A stretch of DNA of 64,000 nucleotides from an uncultured Clostridia bacterium (GTDB lineage: Bacteria > Bacillota > Clostridia > UBA1381): assembly GCA_944392335.1 (NCBI GenBank), contig CALXWJ010000012.1, positions 1-64,000 of the forward strand, given 5' to 3'. Below the pieces are notes generated by a model. The model had not been told where the DNA came from. It searched no databases and saw only the letters and a list, made by a program, of their open reading frames with translations. Both the position numbers and the translations under genes were made by a program. Shown piece by piece: positions 48,922-60,300 of this stretch; the first letter of the stretch is position 1; the number at the start of each line of letters is the position of its first letter.

Positions 48922-49731
48922 TTAAGAACGCAGATATTTTGAAGGTGAAAACCCGGTGTATTGCCGAAAAGCGCGGGAAAAATATGAAAGATTATTAAAT
49001 CCGGATTTTTCGGCAATTTCACTCATCGCATATTTTTTCTGAGCTATAAGCCCCTGGGCGTGTTTTATTCTCAGAGAATTTATATAAGAAATTACAGTTG
49101 TGTGTGTATACTTTTTAAATTCTCGTGCAAGATGAGCAGGGTTTACTCCTATTTGGGCCGCAACGTCATCAAGGGTAATGGCATTTGTGTAATTTGCTGT
49201 TATATAGCCAAGGGCAGTGCGGATATTGCTGAATGATTTGTTTTTTGATTCGGATATGTTGTTGTATGAGGCTTGGTGGTTTTTCATCAGGTGCAGAATA
49301 ATTTCAAGAGCATATATATCGGCGGACAAATTCCAATATGGCAGCCTGTTATCGCATTCGCCAAGCATTTTGTATAACATCGATACAATATGATTGTCTG
49401 TAAATATGGTGCAAAAAGAAAGCTCGCTTATATCAATTCTGTTTACGCGGCAGAGTTCGGCGTTAACATTTAGTATAAGGAACCTTATTTCGCTGTCGGT
49501 TGAGATAGTGTGCGGATCAAATGAATCAAACACGCATATTTCACCTGTATGAATAGGATACTCATTTAAATGGGAGTAAATAGTTCCGCTTCCGCTGCAA
49601 ATATAAAGGAGTTCGAGGTCTTCATGCCAGTTGATCGGTCTGAAATTCGGCGCTTTTAAATGCTGGCGGCGGATATAAGTATGTGATTTTTCTGATTCGG
49701 GAAAATTAACTTGAAACTCGGCTTTTAACAT
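48922..49731 (-). CDS. AraC family transcriptional regulator
   Basis: A 269-residue regulator with an N-terminal cupin domain (HEDLELLYICSGSG near residues 36-49) and a C-terminal double HTH (IGVNPAHLAREFKKYTHTTVI, and AEKSGFNNLSYFSRAFRQYTGFSPSKYLRS as the end). ATG 49731 is nine bases from AAAGGAG and is preferred to the ATG at 49740 that abuts it. It lies between two genes of the secreted cluster and is divergent from the second, so it probably regulates that gene set. Confidence 0.9.
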   Translation of the reverse strand: MLKAEFQVNFPESEKSHTYIRRQHLKAPNFRPINWHEDLELLYICSGSGTIYSHLNEYPIHTGEICVFDSFDPHTISTDSEIRFLILNVNAELCRVNRIDISELSFCTIFTDNHIVSMLYKMLGECDNRLPYWNLSADIYALEIILHLMKNHQASYNNISESKNKSFSNIRTALGYITANYTNAITLDDVAAQIGVNPAHLAREFKKYTHTTVISYINSLRIKHAQGLIAQKKYAMSEIAEKSGFNNLSYFSRAFRQYTGFSPSKYLRS

Positions 49732-49890
49732 AACAGTCATCTCCTTTAATGGCTTATATATTTATTATATAATAACAAACAGTTATTTTCAAGTGAAAAA
49801 TTGGAATTAAAACCCGTCATAAAAATATGAACATGAAAAACTAAGGCTATAAAAAATAAATTATATTATTGCAAGTGTATATTAGCACTC

Positions 49891-49951
49891 TATCCTCTTA
49901 TCTGCCCGCAGATAAGAGGATAAAAATAAAATGTATTTGCGGGCAGAAAGG
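49891..49951 (+). promoter_or_regulatory. Leader with two mutually exclusive hairpins
   Basis: Stem 1, TATCCTCTTATCTG/CAGATAAGAGGATA (49891-49904 with 49909-49922), is a perfect 14-base hairpin with a four-base loop. Stem 2, TCTGCCCGCA/TGCGGGCAGA (49901-49910 with 49938-49947), is a perfect 10-base match that uses part of stem 1 and ends at the AAAGG ribosome binding site (49947-49951). The two cannot form together. A small ORF (MYLRAER, 49931-49954) overlaps the second arm. This resembles a translational attenuator or riboswitch expression platform for the gene at 49965. Confidence 0.6.
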
Positions 49952-49964
49952 TAATGGAAACGTT

Positions 49965-52900
49965 ATGAAGAAAATATTATCGCTGTTTCTGGCGTCATCA
50001 ATGCTATGTCTAAATATTCAGGCGGCAAAAGCGGAGGAAACTGTAAAATATTCCTATGTAATTCCTAATGTGGAAATGGTAAGCGGAAGAAATATAATAG
50101 GAACAAACCAGGGTGAGATAAGGGTTGTTTTTGAAGGAATACCCCAAAATTTGGAGCAGATAAGCTTTTGCGGTTCAGATGGATATGAGCCTGTTGGCGG
50201 AGTAATAAAGACGCTTGATGAAAATATTCTCAGCTTGAAATTTGCAGAGCTTAAAGAAAATGAAGAATATACACTTACCATTCCGGAAGAGACCGGAATA
50301 GACGCAGAAAAAATTATTAAATTTCAAACCGGAAATAAACTTTTAGTATCGGAAGATTTTGAAGATTGGGAATTGGGAGACGTTACTCCCGACGGCACAG
50401 GATATATGTCGTTTGCGGATAATCCCGATTTAAAAGTAAAAAAGGACGCTTCGGCGGTGTTTGAAATAGAGGAAACTGAGGATGGAGACAAATATCTGAC
50501 CGCGGCAAATTCACAAAAAGGGAAGGATTTGATGATAGGCGCGGAGGTTGATGATATATCAAGAGGCATGATAGATGTTAAGGTTGTCTCGTTGGCCGGT
50601 TTTAAAGAAATGAATGGAAAGGACGCCCCCATGAACGCTGTAGGCGGCTGGTGGGGCTGGTGTTTCGGCGGTGTAAGTCACGAAGGAATAAGGCATCAGA
50701 AATTTAATAACTTTACAAAGAATGAAAACGGATTTTATGAAACCCTTGTAACAACAGAAAAATATGATACTGTGATAAATCCCGATAATACTAACCAGGC
50801 AATTTCGAGAGTGAGAATAACCGCAGAGGATAAAAACAGCGATGAAAAGGTGAGTGAAACAGGGACAAAAACAGCTGCAAAGAATGATTCAAAAGTAGTG
50901 AATGCAGCCGCAGTTAAAATGTATCCGTCGGAGGACAGCTATATTTCGGATAAAATCGGGCTTACATATTATAAGGCGGGATTTTTTACAATGCCCGAAA
51001 TTTGGGGAGAACCGGAATATAACGGAGATACATATACTATGACCATTGGCGTTAATACCGATATGAATCCGGATTCTTTTGAAGGCATAACCGTTACCGA
51101 TGGAGTCAGAAATTATGAAAGACAGGTTTCGTATGACGCGGAGTCAAGAAAAATTTTGGTGACGGTCACTGATAAGATTTTCGATGGTTACAGTTACAGT
51201 GTTAATATAAATGAAGCAGAATCATCAGATGGGTTTAAAATGTCAGGGAAAATTGATTTTACTCACAAAAATGATGCTGATATAGTTATATCCCCTCAGA
51301 TTGAAGACGCATATAACTATAACGGAGAAACGAGAACGCTTACTTTTAATACGAATGTAGAGCTCGACGAAGCATCTCTTGATACAGTCCGTGTAATTGA
51401 TAAGAGGAAGAACAGAGAAATATCTTTCGATTGCATATATGACAATAAAAAGGTGACGATTGTTATTAATGAAAAAATGTATTACGGCTGTGAATATGAG
51501 ATTGTTTTAAAGGGAGTAAAATCGCTGGAAGGTATTGAAATGAAGGATAACCTTGTTATTATTCACAATAATCCTGCAGATGAGCTTAAATTTATACAAT
51601 CCGAATATGCCATTCCTAATCCAAAACTTCGTCAATCTATAAAAAACGGCGTTGAAAGCTATATAGGCTTTGCACATTATATTGGTGTGAATCAAGGATA
51701 TATAAAGCTTGTTTTTGATAAAGATGTGGATGAGCAGACGGCGGATTTTATAACTATTACCGATAGCGGCGGAAGAGCTCCAAAAGGAAGGCTTTTGAAG
51801 ATCGTTGAAGGAAATACGGTAACATTGCAATTCGGAGAACTTCTGCCGGAAACGGACTATACCGTAAGGATTGAAACGGGGCTTACAGGTGTAGACGGTT
51901 CGATTCTTGACGAGTCTGTTGAATATAAATATACAACCCGACCCAAACTGTTTGCTGAAGAGGACTTTTCGGATTTTACAGCAGGAACAGAAGAAAATTA
52001 TACTGACGAGGCAAGTACAGCAATTGCTCTCGGAACAAAGGGAGTTGAAATTGGAAGAGACAAAGAGAGCGACATAAGCGTAAAAGTAGGTCAGACAGAG
52101 AATGGTAAAAAATATGTAGATTTAATAGAAAATATCAACGGTAAAAACCTTATGGTAGGATGGGGCCCAATGGGTCATAATGCAACCGCTTATAACCCGG
52201 TATTCACGGAGGGTGAATTTGCGGCAATAATAGAATATGATATTATACAAGAAGCGGAAGGATATAACGGAAACCTTTCAAGAATGCATCATTATTATTT
52301 TGCCGACAGATATAAGGGTATAAATGCTGCCAATACATCAGAATTTGTAAAAAATGAAGATGGGCTTATGCAAATACAATTATCAGCTAAAAAATATGAT
52401 ACTGTAGAAGCCGGAGTTAACGAATCCGGGTCTATGCTTTATAATACCAAATATTATTCGGGCGCATATGATATGCTCGGCGGAAAGAAGCTGTATTTTG
52501 AAGGTGAAATGAATAACAGCGTAGACGCAGCACAAATCGACACGTATTCAGTAGCGCAGACATATACAAACAACGGAGACCCGGGATATAAAGGAAACGG
52601 AATCAGAATCGGATATATAAAATGCGGGCTGTTCACAATACCGGATCTTATCGGAAGCCCCCAATACAATCAGAATGAAGGTACAGTAAAATATTACATA
52701 AATACAGACCTTGACACTGAGACTGTAAAAAATATTAAGTTATATGATGAAAAGAGCGGCGAGCAGATAGAGACATATGCCTCTTATGATGAGGACGAGA
52801 GACTAATAACTGTAACTCTTTTGGAACCTTTAGGGTATCAGGCAAATTATATAACAGATTTTTCGGGAATACAGTCAATAGACGGATTTGTTTTCGAGGA

Positions 52901-53528
52901 AAATAACACTTTCCGCAACCTCCTTACAATAGAGGATATTACGCAGAGTGTGGAAATTACAAATGACTTTGAAAATGCATATTTAAACATACTTTTTGAA
53001 AACGCAGTCAGTGCAGATAAAAATGATATAACGCTGTATGCACCCGACGGCAGCACTGTTGATTTTGATATGAATATAACCGGTAATGAAATGATGCTGA
53101 AATTTAAAAATAATTTTGATTATAAAAACAGTTACAGTCTTATCATAAGTAAAAATATAAAAAATCTTGCAAAGCCCGATATAAGTTTTGAGAAAGACGC
53201 GCAATATGATTTTATGCTCTGTGATATATTCTCTATAAACAAATTAAATTATACCATAAACGAAACAGGGCTCAGCTGTTCTGCAGAGCTTGTAAATAAT
53301 ATGGAAGACCGGGCTGTGGAGACGCTTGTTACAGTGGCTGTTTTTAATAAAGATAAAAGACTTATAGCGTCAAATTTTGATGTCTATAGTGTTGCGCCGT
53401 CGGACAGTACATCGGTTGAGTATAGCTTTGAAAATGCACAAGACGCCGCATTTATAAAAGTTTACGCGCTCAGCAGGAATCCGGAGCTTAAAACCTTGTA
53501 TAAGGAAACAGTTAAGAATATTGAATAG
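49965..53528 (+). CDS. Very large secreted protein with two Ig/FDDW modules
   Basis: A 1187-residue exported protein with signal peptide (about 1-24, KKILSLFLASSMLCLNIQAAKA). It opens with the same SbsA-like Ig domain as its neighbours (IIGTNQGEIRVVF), then SEDFEDWELGDVTPDGTGYMS near residue 128, a first Ig-like domain, extra Ig-like segments, and a second module starting YIGFAHYIGVNQGYIKLVF with EEDFSDFTAG. No catalytic or SLH domain is recognised. The start is set at ATG 49965, giving a clean signal peptide; the frame is open back to 49869. Its role is probably glycan binding or surface structure. Confidence 0.8.
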   Translation: MKKILSLFLASSMLCLNIQAAKAEETVKYSYVIPNVEMVSGRNIIGTNQGEIRVVFEGIPQNLEQISFCGSDGYEPVGGVIKTLDENILSLKFAELKENEEYTLTIPEETGIDAEKIIKFQTGNKLLVSEDFEDWELGDVTPDGTGYMSFADNPDLKVKKDASAVFEIEETEDGDKYLTAANSQKGKDLMIGAEVDDISRGMIDVKVVSLAGFKEMNGKDAPMNAVGGWWGWCFGGVSHEGIRHQKFNNFTKNENGFYETLVTTEKYDTVINPDNTNQAISRVRITAEDKNSDEKVSETGTKTAAKNDSKVVNAAAVKMYPSEDSYISDKIGLTYYKAGFFTMPEIWGEPEYNGDTYTMTIGVNTDMNPDSFEGITVTDGVRNYERQVSYDAESRKILVTVTDKIFDGYSYSVNINEAESSDGFKMSGKIDFTHKNDADIVISPQIEDAYNYNGETRTLTFNTNVELDEASLDTVRVIDKRKNREISFDCIYDNKKVTIVINEKMYYGCEYEIVLKGVKSLEGIEMKDNLVIIHNNPADELKFIQSEYAIPNPKLRQSIKNGVESYIGFAHYIGVNQGYIKLVFDKDVDEQTADFITITDSGGRAPKGRLLKIVEGNTVTLQFGELLPETDYTVRIETGLTGVDGSILDESVEYKYTTRPKLFAEEDFSDFTAGTEENYTDEASTAIALGTKGVEIGRDKESDISVKVGQTENGKKYVDLIENINGKNLMVGWGPMGHNATAYNPVFTEGEFAAIIEYDIIQEAEGYNGNLSRMHHYYFADRYKGINAANTSEFVKNEDGLMQIQLSAKKYDTVEAGVNESGSMLYNTKYYSGAYDMLGGKKLYFEGEMNNSVDAAQIDTYSVAQTYTNNGDPGYKGNGIRIGYIKCGLFTIPDLIGSPQYNQNEGTVKYYINTDLDTETVKNIKLYDEKSGEQIETYASYDEDERLITVTLLEPLGYQANYITDFSGIQSIDGFVFEENNTFRNLLTIEDITQSVEITNDFENAYLNILFENAVSADKNDITLYAPDGSTVDFDMNITGNEMMLKFKNNFDYKNSYSLIISKNIKNLAKPDISFEKDAQYDFMLCDIFSINKLNYTINETGLSCSAELVNNMEDRAVETLVTVAVFNKDKRLIASNFDVYSVAPSDSTSVEYSFENAQDAAFIKVYALSRNPELKTLYKETVKNIE

Positions 53529-53589
53529 ACCATATATTATCAGGAGGAAATAAGCAATCTTACAATAATGAAAGGGGTTTATATATATT

Positions 53590-56500
53590 ATGAAAAAATT
53601 TTTATCTGTAATTTTGCTTTTTGTGTTGACATTTCAAATAATCGGCGCCGGAAGGGTTGTTTACGGTGAAACAGAACTTTCGTTTTTATATACTATACCA
53701 AGTACAGAATTTGTTGATGGAAGAAGACATATTGGAGTAAATCAAGGGGAAATAAAAATTGTTTTTAACGGCATACCAAACAATGAACTTATGCAGGATA
53801 TAACCTTTTGCGATTCTCTGGGAGAAGAACCGGAGGGAGGAGTTCTCAAAAACATTGAAGATGACAATACAGTTGTTTTAAAATTTGGCGAATTAAAAGA
53901 AAAGGAGAATTATACTCTTAGCATTTCCGATTTAAAAACAGTTATTTATACTACTGTAGATAAAGAGCTTGTAACAGAAAATTTTGATGATTGGGCATTG
54001 GGTGATGTAAGCCCTGATGGAACAGGATATTTTTCTTTCAGTGAAAATACGAGTCTTAAAGGCTACAGCGAGAGCGAAGATATAGAATTTTCGATCTGCG
54101 GAGACGATTCAGATAGGTATTTGAGGATACTGAGTCCGGTTATTAAAAAAAATATGCTTATAGGCGCACAGGCGACAAATAATTTGGTTGACGCCCAGGT
54201 GGTTTCTTTTATAAGCTTCAGAAAGACAAATGAGCAGAATATACCGTCCGCGGCAGAATTTTCAGGGTTAAGGGGATGGACATTTACCGGAAGGCAATAC
54301 AGCGGTTTCGGATATGGAAGCTTTGATAATTTTGAGAAGAATGAAAATGGTTTTTATGAAATAATGTCTGTAAGCAAAAAATATAATTCGGTTTTAAACG
54401 GAAATACAGCAAACGGGAATTTTTCCTGTTGGGCATATGATATGCAAAGCGGCGCAGAGGTGAAAAAAACTTCTTCATACAGTGAAAATCCGTCGGATAG
54501 TAAGGTCTATACTTCTGTTGCTGTAAAATCATATCACACTAAGGAAGAAGATTTAGCTGACTATATAGACCTTACAAGCTACAGAGCGGGTTTTTATACA
54601 TTACCAAAGATATTGGGAGAACCTGAAATAGAGGGCACGAATATATCGTTTTATATTAATACAGATATAAATACAGACGCCCTTTCGCAGATAAGCGTGT
54701 ATCTTGCAGACAGCGGAGAAGAGGCGGCAATAAGCAATTTAAGCTGCAATGGCAGAAAAATATCCTTTACCACCGGTACAACCCTTTCCGGTAAGGACTA
54801 TACAATAGATTTCGCAAATATGCAGTCCGACGACGGACTATACATCGAGCCTTACAGATGTGATAACGCTTTTTATGCAAATATTTCCCAAAATCAAAAT
54901 ATCGATATATATATTTCTCCCAACGGGAATGATTACAACAGCGGAGGCCAAGGCTTGCCGATTCAAACAATTAAAAGATTATCGGAGATGTTATATAAAA
55001 TAAACGATATGGGTTTCGGCGGCAGTGTGAAAGTAAATTTTTCGGATGGCATATATAGATTTTTTGAGCCTTTTGTTATTGACGCAATTAATTACAGCCT
55101 TGAAATAAACGGCAGCGACGCCACGGTTTTTACCACAGCAGAAACAGTAGGACAGCAGAGTATAAAACCTATTGATACAAATATAAAAAATCGGCTTTCG
55201 GAAAGTGTAAAGAACAGCGTTGTTGCAATAGATTTGGATAAATATGTCCCGGTACGGTATCAGGACCCTCTCAGAGGTTCAATGTATAAAGGATTTTGCC
55301 TTTATAATGCCGATGATGAGGAAAAGATATGTTCATACCCCAATGACGGTTTTATAACACTGAATAACAGTGATTTTGAAAAGGTCAGCGAAACTATACA
55401 GGCAGATAACTCTGTTTTGAAAACGTATCACATAAGCCTGCCGCGTGCGGAGCACTGGAGTGATGCAGACGTATATGTCGAGGGATATCTTGAATGGATG
55501 TGGTCATACTATAGGCTGAAAGATGTTGCCAGCGATAGTCTTAATAAAAAGCTTATTATGAATACTAAAGCAACCCTTAAGGAGGAAGACAGGCTTAAGC
55601 TTTTGAATGTATTGGAGGAAATTGACGTTCCGGGCGAATGGTGCGCGGAGAATGGAACAGCTTATTATTATCCGAAAAATAATAATGGTCTTGAAATTTC
55701 AAGGGCGCAAATAAATTTACTTTCTCTTTCCAATACCGACAACCTTGTTATAAGCGGCATAACCTTTAAAAATATTGCCGGGGAAGCTATACAAATAAGC
55801 GAATGTGACGGGCTTACAATTCAGGACTGTGAATTTGTAAATATCGGAAAGGCTGCTGTAATAAGTGACGCCAATACAGAGATAAGAAATGCAGATATAA
55901 AAAATAATTATTTTGAAAATATCAGTTATATAGGTATAGATATAACCGGAGGCGACAGGGGAACGCTTACGGAATCGGAAAATGAGATTTCACAAAATGT
56001 GTTTAACAATATTGCGACCTTTGCCAGGGCTTATTCGCCTGCGATCAAGGTTAATGGAGTGGGTAATACCGTATCATATAATACAATACGCAACAGTCCG
56101 CATATGTGTATTGGATTTTCCGGTTCAAAAAACAAAATTCTCTATAATTATATTACAGAAGCCTGCCGTGAAACCGGCGACTGCGGTGCAATATATGCAG
56201 GGCGTGATTTTACATGGGTAGATAATGAAATAGCGTATAATTACATAGAAAATGCCCTCATTACCGACGCCGATATGCTTTCCTCGTGGAGAAGCTCTTT
56301 TCAGACGGGAATTTATATGGATGACAGACTCAGCGGGAGCCATATTCATCATAATTATATAAAAAATGCCGTGAGAGGAATATTTATCGGGGCAGGCTCC
56401 AATTCGAATATACATGATAATGTTATTGAAAATTGCAGTGTATCGGGAATAAGGATAGGAGGCGCACAGGATCTCCAATTCAATGATGATACATTGGTGC

Positions 56501-57345
56501 AGGCCGCCATTGAATATTTTGAAGAATATCCCATATATCTTACAGAATATCCGTATCTTTTAAATATTATCAATGAAGAAACTTATACAACACAGCCTCA
56601 TAACAACAATGTAGCTAACAATATTTATGTGGGAGCCGTACCTTCGGAAGGAGCTGCAAGCGGAAATGAAAATGAAATCAATTCTCAATACAGCAATAAT
56701 GTGATATATACAGATATAAACCAGGCTCTTGCAGACAAAGGGATAAACCTTCAAAACTTTAATTACAGCGGCATAGGGACACAATTGCGGTTAAGATATC
56801 CTAAAGATGAAGAAAGTTATCTTTCCGCGGAAAAAATAGAATTTGGATGGGAGCTTATGCCGGGAGCGAAGGAATATGTATTGACTTTAAAAGATAATAA
56901 CGGCACTAAGCTGGATGAGGTAACAACAAGAAATACTTACTGCACCTTAACCGATATAGGTGAAGCGGAGTATTATATATGGCAGGTGAAAGCGGTCACC
57001 GGAAAAGATACTTTTGTTTTATCGCAAGAGTACAAATTCACTGCTAATATGCCCGTAAATGCAGAAAAAATATTGTTTAAAACATCAGAAGGAAGAAACG
57101 TTCAAAATATTGAGAAAGCTAAAAAATTCAGAATAGAAGGTATAAGCGGTGAAAGCTGTAAGGTGGTTATAGGAGTATATAATGATGGAATGTTAAAACA
57201 AGTTATGATAAATGACCCCCAAGAAAACTATGCGCTTCCATATATGCAGAGGCAGGATACAATATCGGTATGCATAATGGACAGTTTGCAGGGACTAAAG
57301 CCATTGTCATATAAGCTTACCGTAGGATATACAGGTAAAGAATAA
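53590..57345 (+). CDS. Secreted Ig/FDDW module fused to a GH141-like beta-helix
   Basis: A 1251-residue exported protein (signal peptide about 1-26). The N-terminal third is one module of the type found in the two preceding genes (HIGVNQGEIKIVF, then NFDDWALGDVSPDGTG near 135). From about residue 445 a GH141-like parallel beta-helix begins (IDIYISPNGNDYNSGGQGLPI), with the family segment NVLEEIDVPGEW then AYYYP around 675-695, and GIYMDDRLSGSHIHHNYI near 900. A fibronectin-like domain follows (about 1065-1155). A secreted glycanase with its own targeting module is the simplest reading. Confidence 0.8.
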   Translation: MKKFLSVILLFVLTFQIIGAGRVVYGETELSFLYTIPSTEFVDGRRHIGVNQGEIKIVFNGIPNNELMQDITFCDSLGEEPEGGVLKNIEDDNTVVLKFGELKEKENYTLSISDLKTVIYTTVDKELVTENFDDWALGDVSPDGTGYFSFSENTSLKGYSESEDIEFSICGDDSDRYLRILSPVIKKNMLIGAQATNNLVDAQVVSFISFRKTNEQNIPSAAEFSGLRGWTFTGRQYSGFGYGSFDNFEKNENGFYEIMSVSKKYNSVLNGNTANGNFSCWAYDMQSGAEVKKTSSYSENPSDSKVYTSVAVKSYHTKEEDLADYIDLTSYRAGFYTLPKILGEPEIEGTNISFYINTDINTDALSQISVYLADSGEEAAISNLSCNGRKISFTTGTTLSGKDYTIDFANMQSDDGLYIEPYRCDNAFYANISQNQNIDIYISPNGNDYNSGGQGLPIQTIKRLSEMLYKINDMGFGGSVKVNFSDGIYRFFEPFVIDAINYSLEINGSDATVFTTAETVGQQSIKPIDTNIKNRLSESVKNSVVAIDLDKYVPVRYQDPLRGSMYKGFCLYNADDEEKICSYPNDGFITLNNSDFEKVSETIQADNSVLKTYHISLPRAEHWSDADVYVEGYLEWMWSYYRLKDVASDSLNKKLIMNTKATLKEEDRLKLLNVLEEIDVPGEWCAENGTAYYYPKNNNGLEISRAQINLLSLSNTDNLVISGITFKNIAGEAIQISECDGLTIQDCEFVNIGKAAVISDANTEIRNADIKNNYFENISYIGIDITGGDRGTLTESENEISQNVFNNIATFARAYSPAIKVNGVGNTVSYNTIRNSPHMCIGFSGSKNKILYNYITEACRETGDCGAIYAGRDFTWVDNEIAYNYIENALITDADMLSSWRSSFQTGIYMDDRLSGSHIHHNYIKNAVRGIFIGAGSNSNIHDNVIENCSVSGIRIGGAQDLQFNDDTLVQAAIEYFEEYPIYLTEYPYLLNIINEETYTTQPHNNNVANNIYVGAVPSEGAASGNENEINSQYSNNVIYTDINQALADKGINLQNFNYSGIGTQLRLRYPKDEESYLSAEKIEFGWELMPGAKEYVLTLKDNNGTKLDEVTTRNTYCTLTDIGEAEYYIWQVKAVTGKDTFVLSQEYKFTANMPVNAEKILFKTSEGRNVQNIEKAKKFRIEGISGESCKVVIGVYNDGMLKQVMINDPQENYALPYMQRQDTISVCIMDSLQGLKPLSYKLTVGYTGKE

Positions 57346-57357
57346 GGGAGGATTGCC

Positions 57358-60300
57358 ATGAAAAGATTTATTTCGCTGGTTTTGGTGATTTTTGCTATAA
57401 TACCTTTTGTCAGCGGGGTATGCGTTGCCGAGCAGGCGAAAACGGTACTCTATGTTTCACCCGAGGGAGACGATAGAAATCCCGGAACAGCTCAAATGCC
57501 GCTAAAAACGGTGAGCGGCGCTGTGGTGACTATAGAAAAAATAAAAAATGAAAACAATAAAACTCCAATTGACGTTATATTTTCAGGCGGAGAATACAGG
57601 ATAACAAAAAGTATATCAGTAAATTCAATAAACAGCGGAACAAAAGAGGGACCTGTTACCTTTAAGGCCGCAGATGGTGAAAAACCGGTTTTTACATCGG
57701 GGATAGTCTTGGATATCGATAAATTTACAGAGATTACCGATATGGACATTTATGAAAGACTTCAGGAGAATGTAAGAGATAAGGTCGGCGAGCTTGATTT
57801 GAAGCAGTATGGGATAACAACAGTTCCGAGATTACCAACAGGCAAGATGGGAGCGACGGGTGCAAATTATTATCTTTTGTATCTTGACGGAGAACGGCAG
57901 ACGCTTGCCCGATGGCCGGATGTAGGGTATGAGAAGATTGCGGAATTAGTGGATAAAAACAATTCTATTTTCCGGCCCGCGGGAACTGATATAATAAGAT
58001 GGGGAACGGCAAAAGCATCTGAAATACATTTGTCGGGATTTTTATCAAGCCAGTATAGTCTTGACAGAATATATCTGCAGAGTATCAACGTTAAGGAAAG
58101 AACAATACAGATTAGTTCAAATTATACAATCAGTGGAAGTGACAGAAGATATTTTTTGCAGAATTTTTTGGAGGAACTTAATTATCCGGGTGAATGGTAC
58201 ATAAATTCCGAAACAATGAAGCTTTATTATTATCCGGAGCATAAGCTTTCCAACGAACGTCTGGAGATCGCAACACTTACTGCTCCTATGTTTAATCTTA
58301 ACGGAGCCTCATATGTGAATTTTGACGGCATATCCTTTGAAAGGACCAATATAGCAATTCAAATCACAGGATGCAACAATATAAATATAACAAACTGCGT
58401 ATTTGATGAAATGGGAAAAAATGCTGTATACGATGCACAGTCCTCCAATATGAAATATGATTTTGATAAAGCGGTTCCGTCTTCGGATATTCGGGTGGAT
58501 TCATGTATTATGAGCGATATAGGAGCAGGAGCGGTGACTCTTGCCGGCGGAGATTATTATAAGCTCACACCGGGAAATATTAAGGTAACCAATAATTATA
58601 TTACAAGATTTGCGCTTGACTGGAAAAACTATGCTCCTGCAATAGATGTAGCCGGAGTTGGCTGTGAAGTTTATAACAATACTATTCATGACGCACCGGG
58701 AAATGGTATTCAAACCTATGGAAACGACCACAAAATTATGTATAATGAGATTTATGAAATTTTAAAGGACGTGCATGACGCCGGGGGAGTTTATGAAGGA
58801 AGAAGCGCTATAAGAAGGGGAACGGAGTTTGCCTACAACTATTATCATGATTTAAGAATGACAGACACCTCAATTGGAGATATGGTGTGCGGATTATATA
58901 TGGATGACGGTTTATGTGAATGGAATATACATCATAATATATTTGACAACTGTATAAAGGGTTTATTTCTTGGCGGAGGAGATTATTCAACGGTTGAAAA
59001 CAATATGTTTATAAATTGCCCTGTAGGGCCGCAGCTGGGATTCTATATAAATGAAAACAGAAAGCCATATATTATTGAAGCAGAGGAATATTTAAAGAAA
59101 TATCCGGCATATCAAAAATATCAAATGGAAAATATGATGGATGTTATAACTCTCGGAAATACAGGAAATAAAATCAATAATAACCTTCTTGTCAACAGTA
59201 CGGTTAGCATAACCGACGCGGCAATAGCAAGAGGGAACGAGGCGGTTGGAAATTTAAGTTATGTAAGCGGGGAGGATGCGGGCTTTAAGGATTATCAAAA
59301 GAAAAATTATGAAATAAACGAAAATTCCGAAACTGCAAAGGTTTTGCCGGGACTTTTGGATATAGATATGGATAAAATCGGAATAAGCAAAGAGATGTGG
59401 GATAGAATTGAAAAAAAAGATATAGTAAAATATGCGCCCGCGAACGGAAGCGAGGGTGTTTCATCATCAAGGATTACATTCCGTTGGGAGAACGATAATA
59501 TCTGTGACAAATACATCTTTACACTGGCAACCGACGCCGAAATGAAAAATGTTGTTTATACCGAAACGGCCAGATATAATTTTGTTACGCTTAACAACGT
59601 TTTAAAGCCCGGTAAAAGGGTATATTACTGGAATGTTGTGGGAATGGATTCTTCAAAGGAATGTTTTGAAAATGTTCAAAGCCGGGGCGAAGCATACAGG
59701 CTTGTAACATCTTCATATGACGAAACTAACAAGCTGTATCTGAATGAAGAGATTGAAATTGCCAAAGAGACTATGGCGGAATTAAGCGTAGGAAATGATA
59801 TGGGTCAGTGCTCTCAGGAAACATTGGATAAATATGAAGCAGCATTGAATGAAGCTTTAAGTGTTCAGAGAACCAAATATTTAACGCAGGCCACCGTTGA
59901 TAACTGTGTTGAAATGCTTGCTCAAGCACGTGTTGAACTAAACGCCAACAGAAACGCAGGGTATGAAAATCTTGATTACGGTCTTAGAAATGAAACATGG
60001 CGTTATCAGGGTAGGGAATCTGAAATAAAAGACGGAGTTCTTACGTTAAAAAACAGGTTAGCTTACATGGACAGCGTTATTCCCGCCTATGAAGTCCTTA
60101 CATTTAAGATGAAACCGGATAAAGATTACACGATGATTGCCGTAACGCTTCGTTTAAAGCAGATGGGCATAATCTGGCAGGGGGGAGCAGGCGGCGACGG
60201 GTATACGATTATTATAAAACCCGGGCTTGTGGAATATCAGCGTTATAAGGGAGGAAAAGGAGGTATATTAAAAACCGTAGAAAACCTTTATCTGAAAGCG

